Shown here: in pieces, positions 1 through 8,956 of the stretch
How the letters are laid out: every line of letters starts with the position of its first letter
Numbering within the stretch: the stretch's first letter is position 1
Source: Moorella mulderi DSM 14980
GTDB taxonomy: Bacteria; Bacillota; DSM-521; Neomoorellales; Neomoorellaceae
Assembly (NCBI RefSeq): GCF_001594015.1
Contig: NZ_LTBC01000011.1
Location: 1-64,000, forward strand
Reading direction: 5' to 3'
Length of the DNA: 64,000 bases
Translations under genes and position numbers: made by a program
Notes under the pieces: generated by a model
The model's input: the letters and a program-made list of their open reading frames with translations, nothing else
Databases searched by the model: none
Told to the model about the DNA's origin: nothing

Positions 1-57
1 TAGAGCGCCCGGCTGTTAACCGGGTGGTTGCAGGTTCGAGCCCTGCCCGGGGAGCCA
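1..57 (+). tRNA. tRNA-Asn (GTT), 5' end cut off by window
   Basis: The anticodon stem-loop carries GTT, followed by a variable loop, a T-arm with TTCGAGC and a 3' acceptor strand ending in an encoded CCA at 55-57. The acceptor 5' strand and part of the D-arm lie before base 1, so this is a partial gene. Confidence 0.93.
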
Positions 58-67
58 TTCCCCTCAA

Positions 68-101
68 CCCCTGTTAGGTTAACCCTAGCAGGGGCCTTTT
101 T
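68..101 (+). terminator. Rho-independent terminator after tRNA-Asn
   Basis: CCCCTGTTAGG pairs with CCTAGCAGGGG (one wobble pair), and the hairpin is followed by CC and five T residues. It lies just downstream of the tRNA. Confidence 0.85.
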
Positions 102-243
102 GTTGCTAAATAATTCTTGCCTCCAGGTTATTTACTCTGCTTCTGCGGGAACGTTGACCCCTTGAGCAGGTTTTGGTCTGCCACCCAGCCAGGTATATAT
201 TGATTCCCCCGGGTTATAATGTGGCTAATGGAGTGATTAGATA

Positions 244-1305
244 ATGCCAAAAGCACCAGAAAATCTAATTCTCCTGGGGCGCTTACTTTTCCAGGCCTTT
301 CCGGCGGTGAACAGGGAATTAATGCGCTGGCGACACCTGGCAGCCAGCAGCCCGGAACCGGAACTAAAGCAACAGGCCCTGGCGAGCCTTACCTTTAAGA
401 AGTTCCACTGCCAGGGGGGGAGTGTCTATGCCACCTGGCCACCCCGGTACCGGCAGCAAATCCTCCAGGCCATTGTAGCCCTGCAAACCATTAGTGACTA
501 CCTGGATAACCTCTGTGACCGGGCCGGTGTCCTGGATGAAAAGGCATTTCGCCAGCTGCACCTGGCCTTTACCGATGCCCTGCGTCCCGGGAGGGCAGAG
601 CATGACTATTATGCCAGCTACCCCTACCGCCAGGATGGCGGTTATCTCCAGGCCCTGGTCCGCGCCTGCCGGCAGGCCCTGATGGTACTGCCAGGATATA
701 AAATAGTACAGGAGGAAATCTTGTACCTGGCCGTTTTATACTGCCGCCTCCAGGCGACCAAGCATATAGACATAACCAGGCGACAGGAGAGGTTACAGTC
801 CTGGCTGGAACCTTTACTGGGACAAATACCCGCACCTATTTACTGGTGGGAACTGGCGGCAGCCACAGGCTCAACCCTGGGCATCTTTGCCCTTATAGCC
901 GTGGCCGCCAGGGAAGAACTAACGGCGCCCGAGGTAACCAGGCTAAAAAAAGCTTATTTTCCCTGGATCGGGGGTTTACATATCCTGCTTGATTACTTTA
1001 TTGACCAGCAGGAGGACCGGGAAGGGGGCGATCTAAACTTTTGCGCCTTCTACTGCGATGAAGAGGAGGCCGCCCGGCGATTACAGTTTTTCCTGGAACA
1101 ATCCCTGGAAAAGGCACAAGATCTCCCTGACCCTGCCTTCCACCTGATGGTTGTCCGGGGCTTGCCGGCCCTGTACCTTTCTGATGCCAAAGTAGCCGGG
1201 CAGAAACAGGCTTCTACCAGGGAGGCGGTCCTCCGGGCCGCCGGTAGCTTCTCCCAGAACCTGTACCTTCTTTGTAAAACCCTGCGGCGGGTTGGCGTAA
1301 TTTAG
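244..1305 (+). CDS. ytpB: DUF2600 family terpene cyclase (tetraprenyl-beta-curcumene synthase-like)
   Basis: The 353-residue protein matches the YtpB/DUF2600 family, whose Bacillus members cyclise long linear polyprenyl diphosphates to C35 sesquarterpenes. Two Asp-rich segments are visible: DYLDNLCDR near residue 84 and a second acidic stretch, DQQEDREGGD, near residue 260, consistent with Mg-diphosphate binding by an unusual class I cyclase. A GGAG lies about 10 bases before the ATG, and a TATAAT at 215-220 may be its -10. The neighbouring gene on the opposite strand is a long-chain polyprenyl diphosphate synthase that could supply the substrate. The family assignment is firm, but the product chain length is inferred. 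Confidence 0.85.
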   Translation: MPKAPENLILLGRLLFQAFPAVNRELMRWRHLAASSPEPELKQQALASLTFKKFHCQGGSVYATWPPRYRQQILQAIVALQTISDYLDNLCDRAGVLDEKAFRQLHLAFTDALRPGRAEHDYYASYPYRQDGGYLQALVRACRQALMVLPGYKIVQEEILYLAVLYCRLQATKHIDITRRQERLQSWLEPLLGQIPAPIYWWELAAATGSTLGIFALIAVAAREELTAPEVTRLKKAYFPWIGGLHILLDYFIDQQEDREGGDLNFCAFYCDEEEAARRLQFFLEQSLEKAQDLPDPAFHLMVVRGLPALYLSDAKVAGQKQASTREAVLRAAGSFSQNLYLLCKTLRRVGVI

Positions 1306-1318
1306 CCGCCAGGACAAC

Positions 1319-2245
1319 TTAAATTAATTCCTCGAGAGGGTCCAGGGTACGGGAAGCCAGTAAAGCCAGGTCTTCCTGTACCGGGTTTACCGGCAGTTTA
1401 TCCAGGGCCTCCAGGGCCAGGGCAATTTGCTCTCCTGCTGCGGCAGCCGTATATTCATCGCAGTTCAAGTGCCGGGCGGCAGCAATCAGTTCCTCTGTTT
1501 CCGTGGCCGTCAGGCCGCGGCTTATTTTTTCCTGCCACCGGGCAGCCTCCGGAGAAAGCTCTAAAAAGCGTAAAACAGGCAGGGTAAGGATGCCGCGTGC
1601 CAGGTCCTGGCGGTTGGGTTTGTCCATCTTGGCGGCGGAGCCGAAAAGATCAAGGTAATCGTCAACAATCTGGTAGGCCAGGCCCAGGTGCCAGCCGAAC
1701 CGGGCTAAATAATCCTGCTGGGGACGCTTTAAACGGCAGAGAATACCACCGCAACGGCAGGCGGCACTGAAGAGGGTGGCCGTTTTTTGGCCGATATAGG
1801 TGAAATAGGCCTTTGTGTCGGGGCCAGTAACTGTTAATTGCTGGATTTCCCCGCTACACATGGAACGGATGGCTTCGGTAACTGTGGTGAGAACGGCTTT
1901 TTTGCTTCTGGCCAGGAGACCAAAGGCGGTGGCAAAGAGGTAATCACCGGTGAGGACGGCCGGTACGGTACCATAGAGGTAATGAAGGGCGGGCAGGTTG
2001 CGGCGGACGGTCGCCCCGTCCAGGACGTCATCGTGGATCAGGGAGGCCAGGTGAATAAGTTCTATGGCGACCGCCACTTGTCGGACTTCCAGGGTATCAT
2101 GCATGCCGAAACGGGCACATAATAAAACTAAGGTAGGCCGCAGGCCCTTACCGCCGGTGAGGGCATGGTTCAAGAGTTGCTGCAACAGGGGATTCGGAGT
2201 GGCAACAGCTTGCGTTAAGACTGCTTTTATCTCCGCCTGGGTCAA
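1319..2245 (-). CDS. Polyprenyl diphosphate synthase (long-chain, heptaprenyl-type component II-like)
   Basis: Trans-isoprenyl diphosphate synthase, which condenses isopentenyl diphosphate onto an allylic primer. The first Asp-rich motif (DDVLD, followed by GATVRR) and the second (DDYLD) are both present, as is the substrate-binding GGKGLRP near the N-terminus. The open frame extends to 2380, but the extra residues do not resemble the family. A TTG at 2245 has AAGGAG nine bases upstream and gives a 308-residue protein, so it is chosen as the start. It is convergent with the DUF2600 cyclase, with only 13 bases between the stops. It could serve menaquinone side chains, the cyclase, or both. No partner component I is visible nearby. 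Confidence 0.85.
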   Translation of the reverse strand: MTQAEIKAVLTQAVATPNPLLQQLLNHALTGGKGLRPTLVLLCARFGMHDTLEVRQVAVAIELIHLASLIHDDVLDGATVRRNLPALHYLYGTVPAVLTGDYLFATAFGLLARSKKAVLTTVTEAIRSMCSGEIQQLTVTGPDTKAYFTYIGQKTATLFSAACRCGGILCRLKRPQQDYLARFGWHLGLAYQIVDDYLDLFGSAAKMDKPNRQDLARGILTLPVLRFLELSPEAARWQEKISRGLTATETEELIAAARHLNCDEYTAAAAGEQIALALEALDKLPVNPVQEDLALLASRTLDPLEELI

Positions 2246-2437
2246 GTTAATCTTCTCCTTTATATAAAAGGTACCAGCAAATGGAACTAATGTAACTCTA
2301 GTATGGCTAGAAGGGGACGATTCTATAGCCTTCTTTAAAAACAGGCGATTTAGCCAGCAATAGTCTAAAAAAAGGAGCATGATAGCTTTTTAGGTGTCAG
2401 AAAGTCAGGAATTGGATAAAACAGGTACAGCTTGATA

Positions 2438-2466
2438 TTGCTAAAAGGTAATTTTTGCAGTATAAA
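2438..2466 (+). promoter_or_regulatory. Sigma-A-type promoter of the ctsR operon
   Basis: TTGCTA at 2438-2443 and TATAAA at 2461-2466 are separated by 17 bases, close to the consensus. The CtsR operator begins two bases after the -10 box. Confidence 0.75.
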
Positions 2467-2468
2467 AT

Positions 2469-2503
2469 AGTCAAGGAAAGTCAAAAGGAAAAAGAAAGTC
2501 AAA
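2469..2503 (+). promoter_or_regulatory. CtsR operator (heptamer direct repeats)
   Basis: AGTCAAG at 2469-2475, then the spacer GAA, then AGTCAAA at 2479-2485. This matches the known CtsR site of two RGTCAAA heptamers separated by NAN. A third AGTCAAA follows at 2497-2503. The repeats cover the expected transcription start, so binding would block the operon's own promoter. Confidence 0.85.
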
Positions 2504-2538
2504 ATCAAAAGGGAGACCCAGGGGGGGTGGGCCAATGG

Positions 2539-3024
2539 ATGGAAGGTAAAACCCTGGCCGATCGTATAGAAAACTACATCAAGTGGCTGTTAAAAAGCAG
2601 TGCCGATGGGATAGTAGAGTTGCAGCGCCAGGAACTGGCCGAGCGCTTTACCTGCGTACCTTCGCAGATCAGCTATGTCCTCAGCACCCGCTTTACCATT
2701 GAAAGGGGCTACCTGGTGGAAAGCCGCCGGGGGGGTGGTGGCTATATCCGCATTGCCAGGGTACCCTTAAATGCCGAGGAGCGGCTAAAAGGTTGGGTAC
2801 ATGAAGCCCTGGGTGAATACCTCTCCCAGGAGGCAGCCGTGGAGTTGCTGGAGCGCCTGGGGGAGGAGGGGTTGTTAACCCGGCGGGAGCAATTGCTCCT
2901 GGCGGCAGCCATTAACCGCCAGGCTTTACCCGTGGAACTACCCAGGCGCGACCAGGTGCGGGCCTGTATTATGAAGGCTATAATTTTAACCTTAATGCGC
3001 GATGATTTCCCCAGCGCAGGATAA
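2539..3024 (+). CDS. ctsR: CtsR transcriptional repressor of class III heat-shock genes
   Basis: A 161-residue protein matching CtsR. The N-terminal winged helix-turn-helix (residues about 5-70) has the typical VPSQISYVLSTRFT segment and the glycine-rich wing RGGGGYIRI, and the C-terminal part is the dimerisation and McsB-response domain. The frame is open from 2455, but the ATG at 2539 gives the usual N-terminus (MEGKTLADRIE) with a G-rich SD before it. It is first in the ctsR-mcsA-mcsB-clpC operon and has its own operator upstream, so autorepression is expected. In heat, McsB and ClpC inactivate or remove CtsR. Confidence 0.95.
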   Translation: MEGKTLADRIENYIKWLLKSSADGIVELQRQELAERFTCVPSQISYVLSTRFTIERGYLVESRRGGGGYIRIARVPLNAEERLKGWVHEALGEYLSQEAAVELLERLGEEGLLTRREQLLLAAAINRQALPVELPRRDQVRACIMKAIILTLMRDDFPSAG

Positions 3025-3038
3025 AAGGGGGCTAGAAA

Positions 3039-3548
3039 ATGCTTTGTGAACGATGCCAGGAGAGACCGGCCAGTGTCCACGTCACCAGGATTATCAACGG
3101 CGATAAGACGGAGCTTTATCTCTGCCAGGAGTGTGCCCGGGAAATGCAGCCCCAGCTCGACTTTTCCATTCCCAAATTTTTAGCCGGGTTGCTGGATTAT
3201 GACCCGGGCTTGGAGGTCAAAGCCCCGCCGGCAGTGGAACGCTGCCGGGAGTGCGGCCTGAGCTACGAGCAGTTCCACCAGACGGGGCGGCTGGGATGCC
3301 CCGACTGTTACCATTACCTGGCCTCGCGCCTGGATCCCCTGATCCGGCGCATCCAGGGCAGCAGCCAGCACCGCGGCAAAGTGCCTCGCCGGGCCGGCGG
3401 CAATTTACGGGTGCGCCGGGAGATTGAAAGATTGAGGGCGCAACTGCAGCAGCTGGTCGAGCAAGAAGAATTTGAAAAGGCTGCCCAGGTCCGGGACCGC
3501 ATTCGCGACCTGGAGAATCGCCTGGGAGAACAGGGGGGCTGGCAATGA
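3039..3548 (+). CDS. mcsA: McsA, zinc-binding activator of McsB
   Basis: A 169-residue protein with four CxxC pairs (residues about 3-6, 28-31, 66-69 and 85-88) forming two zinc sites, and a C-terminal UVR motif (residues about 128-163, EEFEKAAQVRDRIRDLE) that contacts ClpC. McsA activates the McsB arginine kinase and helps target substrates to ClpCP. The start has GGGGG nine bases upstream. Its stop overlaps the mcsB start in an ATGA junction, which implies translational coupling. Confidence 0.95.
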   Translation: MLCERCQERPASVHVTRIINGDKTELYLCQECAREMQPQLDFSIPKFLAGLLDYDPGLEVKAPPAVERCRECGLSYEQFHQTGRLGCPDCYHYLASRLDPLIRRIQGSSQHRGKVPRRAGGNLRVRREIERLRAQLQQLVEQEEFEKAAQVRDRIRDLENRLGEQGGWQ

Positions 3549-4597
3549 GCCTGAATTTAGAGCGTAACAGCAAATGGATGGAGGGTTCCGGTCCCCAGGC
3601 CGACATCGTCATTTCCAGCCGCATCCGGCTGGCCCGTAACCTGAAGGGGATGCCCTTTCCCAATTTGATGAACGAGGCCCAGGAAGTGAAGGTTATCCGC
3701 CAGGTGGGCCAGGCCATCCGGGCGCCAGGGGTTTTCCAGGCCGTTGGTGAATTAAGGCTCCAGACCTTACGAGAATTGTCGCCGGTGGAGCGGCAAATAC
3801 TAGTGGAGAAACACCTCATCAGCCCGGACCTGGCGGAAGGCAAGGGGGAAAAGGCAGTAGTTTTACGGGATGATGAGGCCATCAGCATCATGGTCAATGA
3901 AGAAGATCACCTGCGCCTGCAGTGCCTTTTACCGGCCCTGATGCTTCATGAAGCCTGGCGCCTGGCCGACGCTGCCGACGATGCCCTGGAAAACGAACTG
4001 GACTTTGCCTTTGACCAGGAAAGGGGCTACCTTACCGCATGTCCTACTAATGTCGGTACGGGCTTAAGGGCTTCCACCATGCTCCACCTGCCGGCCCTGG
4101 TGTTGACCAAACAGGCCGGGCAGGTATTGACGGCCCTGACCAAAGTGGGAGTGGCAGTGAGGGGCCTCTACGGCGAGGGAACAGAAGCCCACGGCAACAT
4201 CTTTCAGATTTCCAACCAGATTACCCTGGGACGTTCGGAAGAAGAGATTATTAATAACCTCTCGGCAGTCACTGTACGGCTGGCTGACCAGGAAAGGGAA
4301 GCCAGGGAACTGCTGCGCAAGCAAAACCGCTGGCAGCTGGAGGACCGCGTGGGCCGGGCCTACGGGGTCCTGACCAACGCCCGCATCTTGACTTCCCAGG
4401 AAGCCCTGCAGCTGCTTTCGGATGTCCGCCTGGGAGTAGAGATGAAAATTTTACGTGGCCTCGACCAGCGGCTGATAAACCAGCTTATGGTGCGCATCCA
4501 GCCGGCCTACCTGCAGTTTACCGCCGGGAAAGAGATGACGCCCTTTGAGCGCGACGTGCGCCGGGCGGCTATGGTACGGGAACTTTTAGCAGGCTGA
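3545..4597 (+). CDS. mcsB: McsB, protein arginine kinase
   Basis: A 350-residue protein of the phosphagen-kinase fold that phosphorylates arginine residues to mark proteins for ClpCP degradation. The N-terminal substrate and nucleotide segment has SSRIRLARN near residue 26. The nucleotide-binding region has RASTMLH near residue 174. The glycine-rich loop [13 protein letters not shown] is near residue 204. RDVRRA near residue 339 matches the RDxxRA allosteric phosphoarginine pocket known in McsB. It overlaps mcsA by four bases and precedes clpC. Confidence 0.95.
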   Translation: MSLNLERNSKWMEGSGPQADIVISSRIRLARNLKGMPFPNLMNEAQEVKVIRQVGQAIRAPGVFQAVGELRLQTLRELSPVERQILVEKHLISPDLAEGKGEKAVVLRDDEAISIMVNEEDHLRLQCLLPALMLHEAWRLADAADDALENELDFAFDQERGYLTACPTNVGTGLRASTMLHLPALVLTKQAGQVLTALTKVGVAVRGLYGEGTEAHGNIFQISNQITLGRSEEEIINNLSAVTVRLADQEREARELLRKQNRWQLEDRVGRAYGVLTNARILTSQEALQLLSDVRLGVEMKILRGLDQRLINQLMVRIQPAYLQFTAGKEMTPFERDVRRAAMVRELLAG

Positions 4598-4664
4598 GTG
4601 GCTAACGGTAGTAATCCGCATGGGCCACAAGGCGGATAAATTAATTTCCGGAGGTGGAATAATC

Positions 4665-7193
4665 ATGTCACCGCGTTTTACCGAAAGGGCTAACCGGGTC
4701 CTGCGCCTGGCCCAGGAAGAAGCCAGGGCCCTGCATCACCCGGCCATTGGGACCGAACATATCCTGCTGGGTATCTTGCGGGAAGGCGACAGCGTCGCCG
4801 CCCGGGCCCTGACCAACCTGGGAGTTAACGTCAAAGCTGTACGTGATGAAGTGCGTAAAATTATCCGGCCGGGGGAAGCCCCTGCCGGTGGGGAAATTGG
4901 CCTGACACCGCGGGCGAAAAGGGTCCTGGAGCTGGCCAATGAAGAAGCCCGGCGCCAGGGCGTAAACTATGTGGGGACAGAACATATTCTCTTAGGCTTG
5001 CTGGAAGAAGGCGAAGGCCTGGCGGCCCAGGTCTTGAGCGGGCTGGGGCTCAGCCCCGATAAAATCCGCCAGCAGGTCATCGCCCTGCTGGGCGGTGCCG
5101 GGGGGCAGCCCCAGGCTGGCGGGTGGACCGTCCTCCTGGGCAACCTGCCCTTTGGCATGGCCGGGTTCCCCGGAGGAGGGGCCTTCCAGCCCATGGGCGC
5201 CCCTGGCACGGTCAAGATGCAGCCGCAGCGGCCGGGGCAGACGCCCACCCTGGACCAGTTCAGCCGGGATCTCACTCGCCTGGCCCGGGAGGACAAGCTG
5301 GACCCGGTTATCGGCCGGGAGAAGGAAATTGAACGAGTCATCCAGATTCTAAGCCGCCGGACTAAAAACAACCCCGTTTTAATCGGCGATCCCGGCGTAG
5401 GCAAGACGGCCATCGTTGAAGGCCTGGCCCAGAAGATTGTCCAGAACCAGGTACCGGAAGTCCTGCGGGATAAGCGGGTAGTGGCCCTGGATATGTCCGG
5501 CATGGTGGCCGGCACCAAGTACCGGGGCGAGTTTGAAGAACGCTTCAAGCGGGTTATGGATGAAGTCCGGGCCGCCGGTAACGTCATCCTCTTTATTGAC
5601 GAGCTGCATACCCTCATTGGCGCCGGGGCGGCCGAGGGGGCTATCGACGCTGCCAACATCCTGAAGCCTGCCCTGGCCCGGGGCGAACTGCAGACCATCG
5701 GCGCCACTACCATTGACGAGTACCGCAAGCACATCGAGCGGGACGCCGCCCTGGAGCGCCGTTTCCAGGCCGTTATGGTCGGCGAGCCCACGGTGGAGGA
5801 GACCATAGCCATCCTGAAGGGCCTGCGGGACCGCTATGAGGCCCACCACCGGGTGAAGATTTCCGATGCGGCCCTGGAGGCGGCGGCCAGGCTTTCCGAC
5901 CGCTATATCACTGACCGGTACCTGCCCGACAAGGCCATCGACCTGGTTGACGAGGCTGCTTCCCGGGTGCGCCTCAAAGTCTACACTGCTCCCGACGATG
6001 TCAAGAAGCTGGAAGCGCGCCTGGAAGAACTGGAGAAGGAAAAGGCGGCTGCTGTCCACGCACAGGAGTTTGAAAAGGCGGCTGCTTTGAGGGATGAGGA
6101 AAAGAAGATTAAAGAAGAGTTAGAAGCCAAAAAGGGTGAGTGGCAGAAGGAAAAGGGCCTGGAGAAATCCGTGGTGACTCCGGAAGACATCGCCCAGATT
6201 GTTTCCAGCTGGACGGGTATCCCCGTTACCCAGCTGGCCCAGGAGGAGAGCGAGCGGCTCCTCCACCTGGAAGATGTCCTGCACCAGCGGGTCATCGGCC
6301 AGGATGAGGCTGTCCACGCCGTGGCCCGGGCTGTACGCCGCGCCCGGGCGGGCCTCAAGGACCCCAAGCGGCCCATCGGCTCCTTTATCTTCCTGGGACC
6401 CACCGGTGTCGGCAAGACGGAGCTGGCCCGGGCCCTGGCCGAGGCTCTCTTCGGTGATGAAGACGCCATGATCCGCTTCGATATGTCCGAGTACATGGAG
6501 AAGCACACCGTCTCCCGGCTGGTGGGCGCCCCGCCCGGCTATGTCGGCTACGAGGAAAGCGGGCAATTAACGGAGGCCGTCCGGCGCCGGCCCTACAGCG
6601 TGGTCCTTTTTGACGAGATTGAAAAGGCCCACCCGGACATCTTTAACGTGCTGCTGCAGGTCCTGGACGACGGGAGGCTCACGGATGCCAAGGGCCGCAC
6701 CGTGGACTTCCGTAACACGGTGATTATCATGACCTCCAATATCGGCGCCAGCACCATCAAGCGGGAGAGCCTGGGCTTTAAAGCTTCCACCAGTGAAGTA
6801 GCGGCCGAGTCTTACGAGAAAATGAAGAAGCATATTATGGAAGAGTTGCGGCGGACCTTCCGGCCCGAGTTCCTGAACCGCATCGACGAGTTGATCGTCT
6901 TCCATGCCCTCTCGAGGGATGATATCAGGAAGATAGTCGACTTGATGCTGGCCGAACTGAACCGCCGCCTGGAGGAGAATAAGCTCTCTGTAGAAGTAAC
7001 TGATGAAGCCAGAGAGATCCTCATCAAAGAAGGCTTCGACGAGGCCTTTGGCGCCCGGCCTTTGAGGCGCGCCATCCAGACCCTCATCGAAGACCAGCTC
7101 TCCGATGAGATGCTGGCCGGGAAAATTGCCCCTGGCGACAAAGTCCGGGCCGTAGCCCGGGAGGGCAAGATTGTACTGGAGAAGGCGGCTTGA
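4665..7193 (+). CDS. clpC: ClpC, AAA+ unfoldase of the ClpCP protease
   Basis: An 842-residue Hsp100 protein. It has two Clp N repeats (residues about 1-145) with the phosphoarginine-binding surface and a first AAA domain with Walker [10 protein letters not shown] near residue 244. A UVR/M-domain coiled coil (about 420-480) and a second AAA domain with Walker [10 protein letters not shown] near residue 576 follow, and then the C-terminal D2 small domain. The frame is open from 4620, but the ATG at 4665 follows CCGGAGGTG and gives the standard N-terminus (MSPRFTERA). It is last in the ctsR operon and is followed by a strong terminator. Confidence 0.96.
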   Translation: MSPRFTERANRVLRLAQEEARALHHPAIGTEHILLGILREGDSVAARALTNLGVNVKAVRDEVRKIIRPGEAPAGGEIGLTPRAKRVLELANEEARRQGVNYVGTEHILLGLLEEGEGLAAQVLSGLGLSPDKIRQQVIALLGGAGGQPQAGGWTVLLGNLPFGMAGFPGGGAFQPMGAPGTVKMQPQRPGQTPTLDQFSRDLTRLAREDKLDPVIGREKEIERVIQILSRRTKNNPVLIGDPGVGKTAIVEGLAQKIVQNQVPEVLRDKRVVALDMSGMVAGTKYRGEFEERFKRVMDEVRAAGNVILFIDELHTLIGAGAAEGAIDAANILKPALARGELQTIGATTIDEYRKHIERDAALERRFQAVMVGEPTVEETIAILKGLRDRYEAHHRVKISDAALEAAARLSDRYITDRYLPDKAIDLVDEAASRVRLKVYTAPDDVKKLEARLEELEKEKAAAVHAQEFEKAAALRDEEKKIKEELEAKKGEWQKEKGLEKSVVTPEDIAQIVSSWTGIPVTQLAQEESERLLHLEDVLHQRVIGQDEAVHAVARAVRRARAGLKDPKRPIGSFIFLGPTGVGKTELARALAEALFGDEDAMIRFDMSEYMEKHTVSRLVGAPPGYVGYEESGQLTEAVRRRPYSVVLFDEIEKAHPDIFNVLLQVLDDGRLTDAKGRTVDFRNTVIIMTSNIGASTIKRESLGFKASTSEVAAESYEKMKKHIMEELRRTFRPEFLNRIDELIVFHALSRDDIRKIVDLMLAELNRRLEENKLSVEVTDEAREILIKEGFDEAFGARPLRRAIQTLIEDQLSDEMLAGKIAPGDKVRAVAREGKIVLEKAA

Positions 7194-7216
7194 AGAATAC
7201 TATAGATAGATTCCAG

Positions 7217-7240
7217 GCACCCGTTTGAGGGTGCTTTTTT
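7217..7240 (+). terminator. Rho-independent terminator after clpC
   Basis: GCACCC pairs with GGGTGC across a six-base loop, followed by six T residues. Confidence 0.9.
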
Positions 7241-7374
7241 GTTTAAACAGGAGTATTAGGTGATTATTTTCCTCCTTGTTACCCGGGTAAATACCAGCGC
7301 GCCCGGTGTTTATTTTCGCAGCCGGAAGGGTTAAAATAGAACTATAAGTCAAACTTGTTGCGGGGAGGGTTCAG

Positions 7375-8196
7375 ATGGGTGTCTCATGCTCCATGGCCGT
7401 CACCCTGCTCAATTTTGACGACACCCTGACCATGCAGGAAGAACTTCACCGTTTCCCCCATAGCCAGGTGGACTTGAGGGACCTCAAGGGGACCAGGCTG
7501 TTCTGCGACCGGGCGGCTTTGAGGCAGATCGCCGGGAGGATCCGGGACAAAAAGGGGATCTTCTTCGTGGGGAGCGGGGACTATCACTATGTCTCTTACC
7601 TGCTTATGCAGACTGTAGACCGCCCTTTCACCCTGGTTCTTTTTGATAACCATGCCGACCTCAAGCTTTCCCCCGCCTTTGCCCTTCTTTCCTGCAGTTC
7701 CTGGGTAGCCTGGGCCCTGAGGTTGCCCAACCTTAAAAAAGCGATTATCATTGGCGCCCGGCCGGATAGTTTCATCGGGGTCGATCCCGGCCTGCTGCGG
7801 AAGGTCGTATATGTTCCTTCCATCTGCTTACGGGATTTTTCAAGCGAGTTCCCGCCCGTTACCTCCAGGGGAATGGGAGATACCTATAGCAGAATTATCG
7901 CCCTGATCCCCACCCGGTCCGTCTATATCAGCGTCGATAAAGACGTCCTGCGCCGCCAGGACGCTATCACCAACTGGGAGCAGGGCGAGATGTCCCTGGC
8001 GGACCTCCTCCTGCTTCTGCAGGCGATCAGCCGTGCCAGGGAGGTATGCGGCGTGGATATCTGCGGCGAGGCCGACCTGCACCCCCTGGACCGGCTGCGG
8101 CCTGCCGGTAGGGAAGCCATCCGGAAGAACACGCAGGCTAATGTCAGGATTATCCAGGCCCTGCTACAAACCCGTACCTTTAAGCAGGTGTCTTAA
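7375..8196 (+). CDS. Divergent ureohydrolase (arginase/agmatinase) family protein
   Basis: A 273-residue protein with the outline of the arginase fold. GSGDYH near residue 63 stands where GGDH normally sits, and DNHADLKL near residue 90 is the metal-binding DxHxD. SVDKDVL near residue 184 is the second metal Asp pair, and CGVDICGEAD comes near residue 224. The usual PGTGTP segment after the second motif is replaced by an unrelated stretch (TNWEQGEMS), so arginine or agmatine may not be the substrate. GGGAGG lies six bases before the ATG. The gene is monocistronic, between the clpC terminator and a convergent toxin gene. Fold assignment is good; substrate is unknown. Confidence 0.7.
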   Translation: MGVSCSMAVTLLNFDDTLTMQEELHRFPHSQVDLRDLKGTRLFCDRAALRQIAGRIRDKKGIFFVGSGDYHYVSYLLMQTVDRPFTLVLFDNHADLKLSPAFALLSCSSWVAWALRLPNLKKAIIIGARPDSFIGVDPGLLRKVVYVPSICLRDFSSEFPPVTSRGMGDTYSRIIALIPTRSVYISVDKDVLRRQDAITNWEQGEMSLADLLLLLQAISRAREVCGVDICGEADLHPLDRLRPAGREAIRKNTQANVRIIQALLQTRTFKQVS

Positions 8197-8204
8197 TTAG
8201 GCGA

Positions 8205-8591
8205 TTACCATATTATTTTGACTGCATAGCGGGCAATTTGGGGATCGGCGGTAAGAATAGGCAGGTTTTCTATCTGGGCCTGGGCAACGAGAAGCCGGTC
8301 AAAAGGATCGCGATGATGGTTGGGAAGGGTATAAACATGCAGGGCATGACTAATTTCCACAGCCAGGGGAGTAATGGCATTGATAGCCATCTGGTCGGTG
8401 ATAAAGGATGTAATATTAGCCGGCATTTCTAACTTGCCCAGGCGGGCTTTAATTGCCATTTCCCAACAGCTGGCGGCGCTGAGATATAATATATTTTCGC
8501 CGTCGCTTATTATTTCGCGAGCCCGCGATGATAACCGGGGATCCTCGGTAATCCACCATAAAAAAGTAAGGGTGTCTAAGAGAGCTTTCAT
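8205..8591 (-). CDS. VapC-type PIN-domain toxin
   Basis: A 128-residue PIN-domain ribonuclease of the kind paired with Phd/YefM antitoxins. The N-terminal LLDT holds the first catalytic Asp, a conserved Glu lies in SAASCWEMAIK, and the C-terminal DPFDRLLVAQA and TADPQI carry the later acidic residues. Related toxins usually have His after LLDT; here it is Thr. The start overlaps the antitoxin stop by four bases. It likely cleaves RNA when the antitoxin is degraded. Confidence 0.85.
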   Translation of the reverse strand: MKALLDTLTFLWWITEDPRLSSRAREIISDGENILYLSAASCWEMAIKARLGKLEMPANITSFITDQMAINAITPLAVEISHALHVYTLPNHHRDPFDRLLVAQAQIENLPILTADPQIARYAVKIIW

Positions 8592-8827
8592 TCTTCAAAC
8601 TCCTTAAGAATAGCTTCGGGCAGGGGGGCATTAAAATCCGGAGCTATAGTGATTTTGCCCTTGGCGCTGCCGGGGTGTCGTCGTTCAGGCTTGTCGCTTG
8701 TTATCGGGATCAGGCGCGCCACTGGCTTGCCGGCTTTGGCAATAATTACTTCCCGGCCTTCTTTCACCTGGGCTAACAGCTTGGAAAAGTGGGTCTTGGC
8801 TTCATGAATGTTTACTTGGAAAGACAT
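8588..8827 (-). CDS. Phd/YefM-family antitoxin
   Basis: A 79-residue antitoxin. The N-terminal DNA-binding part has the typical NIHEAKTHFSKLL and KAGKPVARLIP segments, and the C-terminal tail should wrap the PIN toxin. GGGAGG lies upstream of the ATG. It is first of the two-gene operon, and its promoter contains direct repeats that are probably its own operator. Confidence 0.87.
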   Translation of the reverse strand: MSFQVNIHEAKTHFSKLLAQVKEGREVIIAKAGKPVARLIPITSDKPERRHPGSAKGKITIAPDFNAPLPEAILKEFEE

Positions 8828-8850
8828 TGCAAACCACCTCCCTTATAGCT

Positions 8851-8880
8851 AATATAGACTAAGTTAACGGACTAAGTCAA
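8851..8880 (-). promoter_or_regulatory. Promoter of the phd-vapC operon with direct-repeat operator
   Basis: On the minus strand TTGACT (8875-8880) and TATATT (8851-8856) are separated by 18 bases. Two identical octamers (GACTAAGT on the plus strand at 8857-8864 and 8870-8877) lie 13 bases apart, largely in the spacer, as expected for an autoregulated toxin-antitoxin promoter. Confidence 0.7.
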
Positions 8881-8956
8881 GATGGGGCTTGGGCTTCTCT
8901 TATACTAGATTTGGTGCCGTTGATGGCGCCCTGGACGCCGGGGTGAGAGCGAGTTT

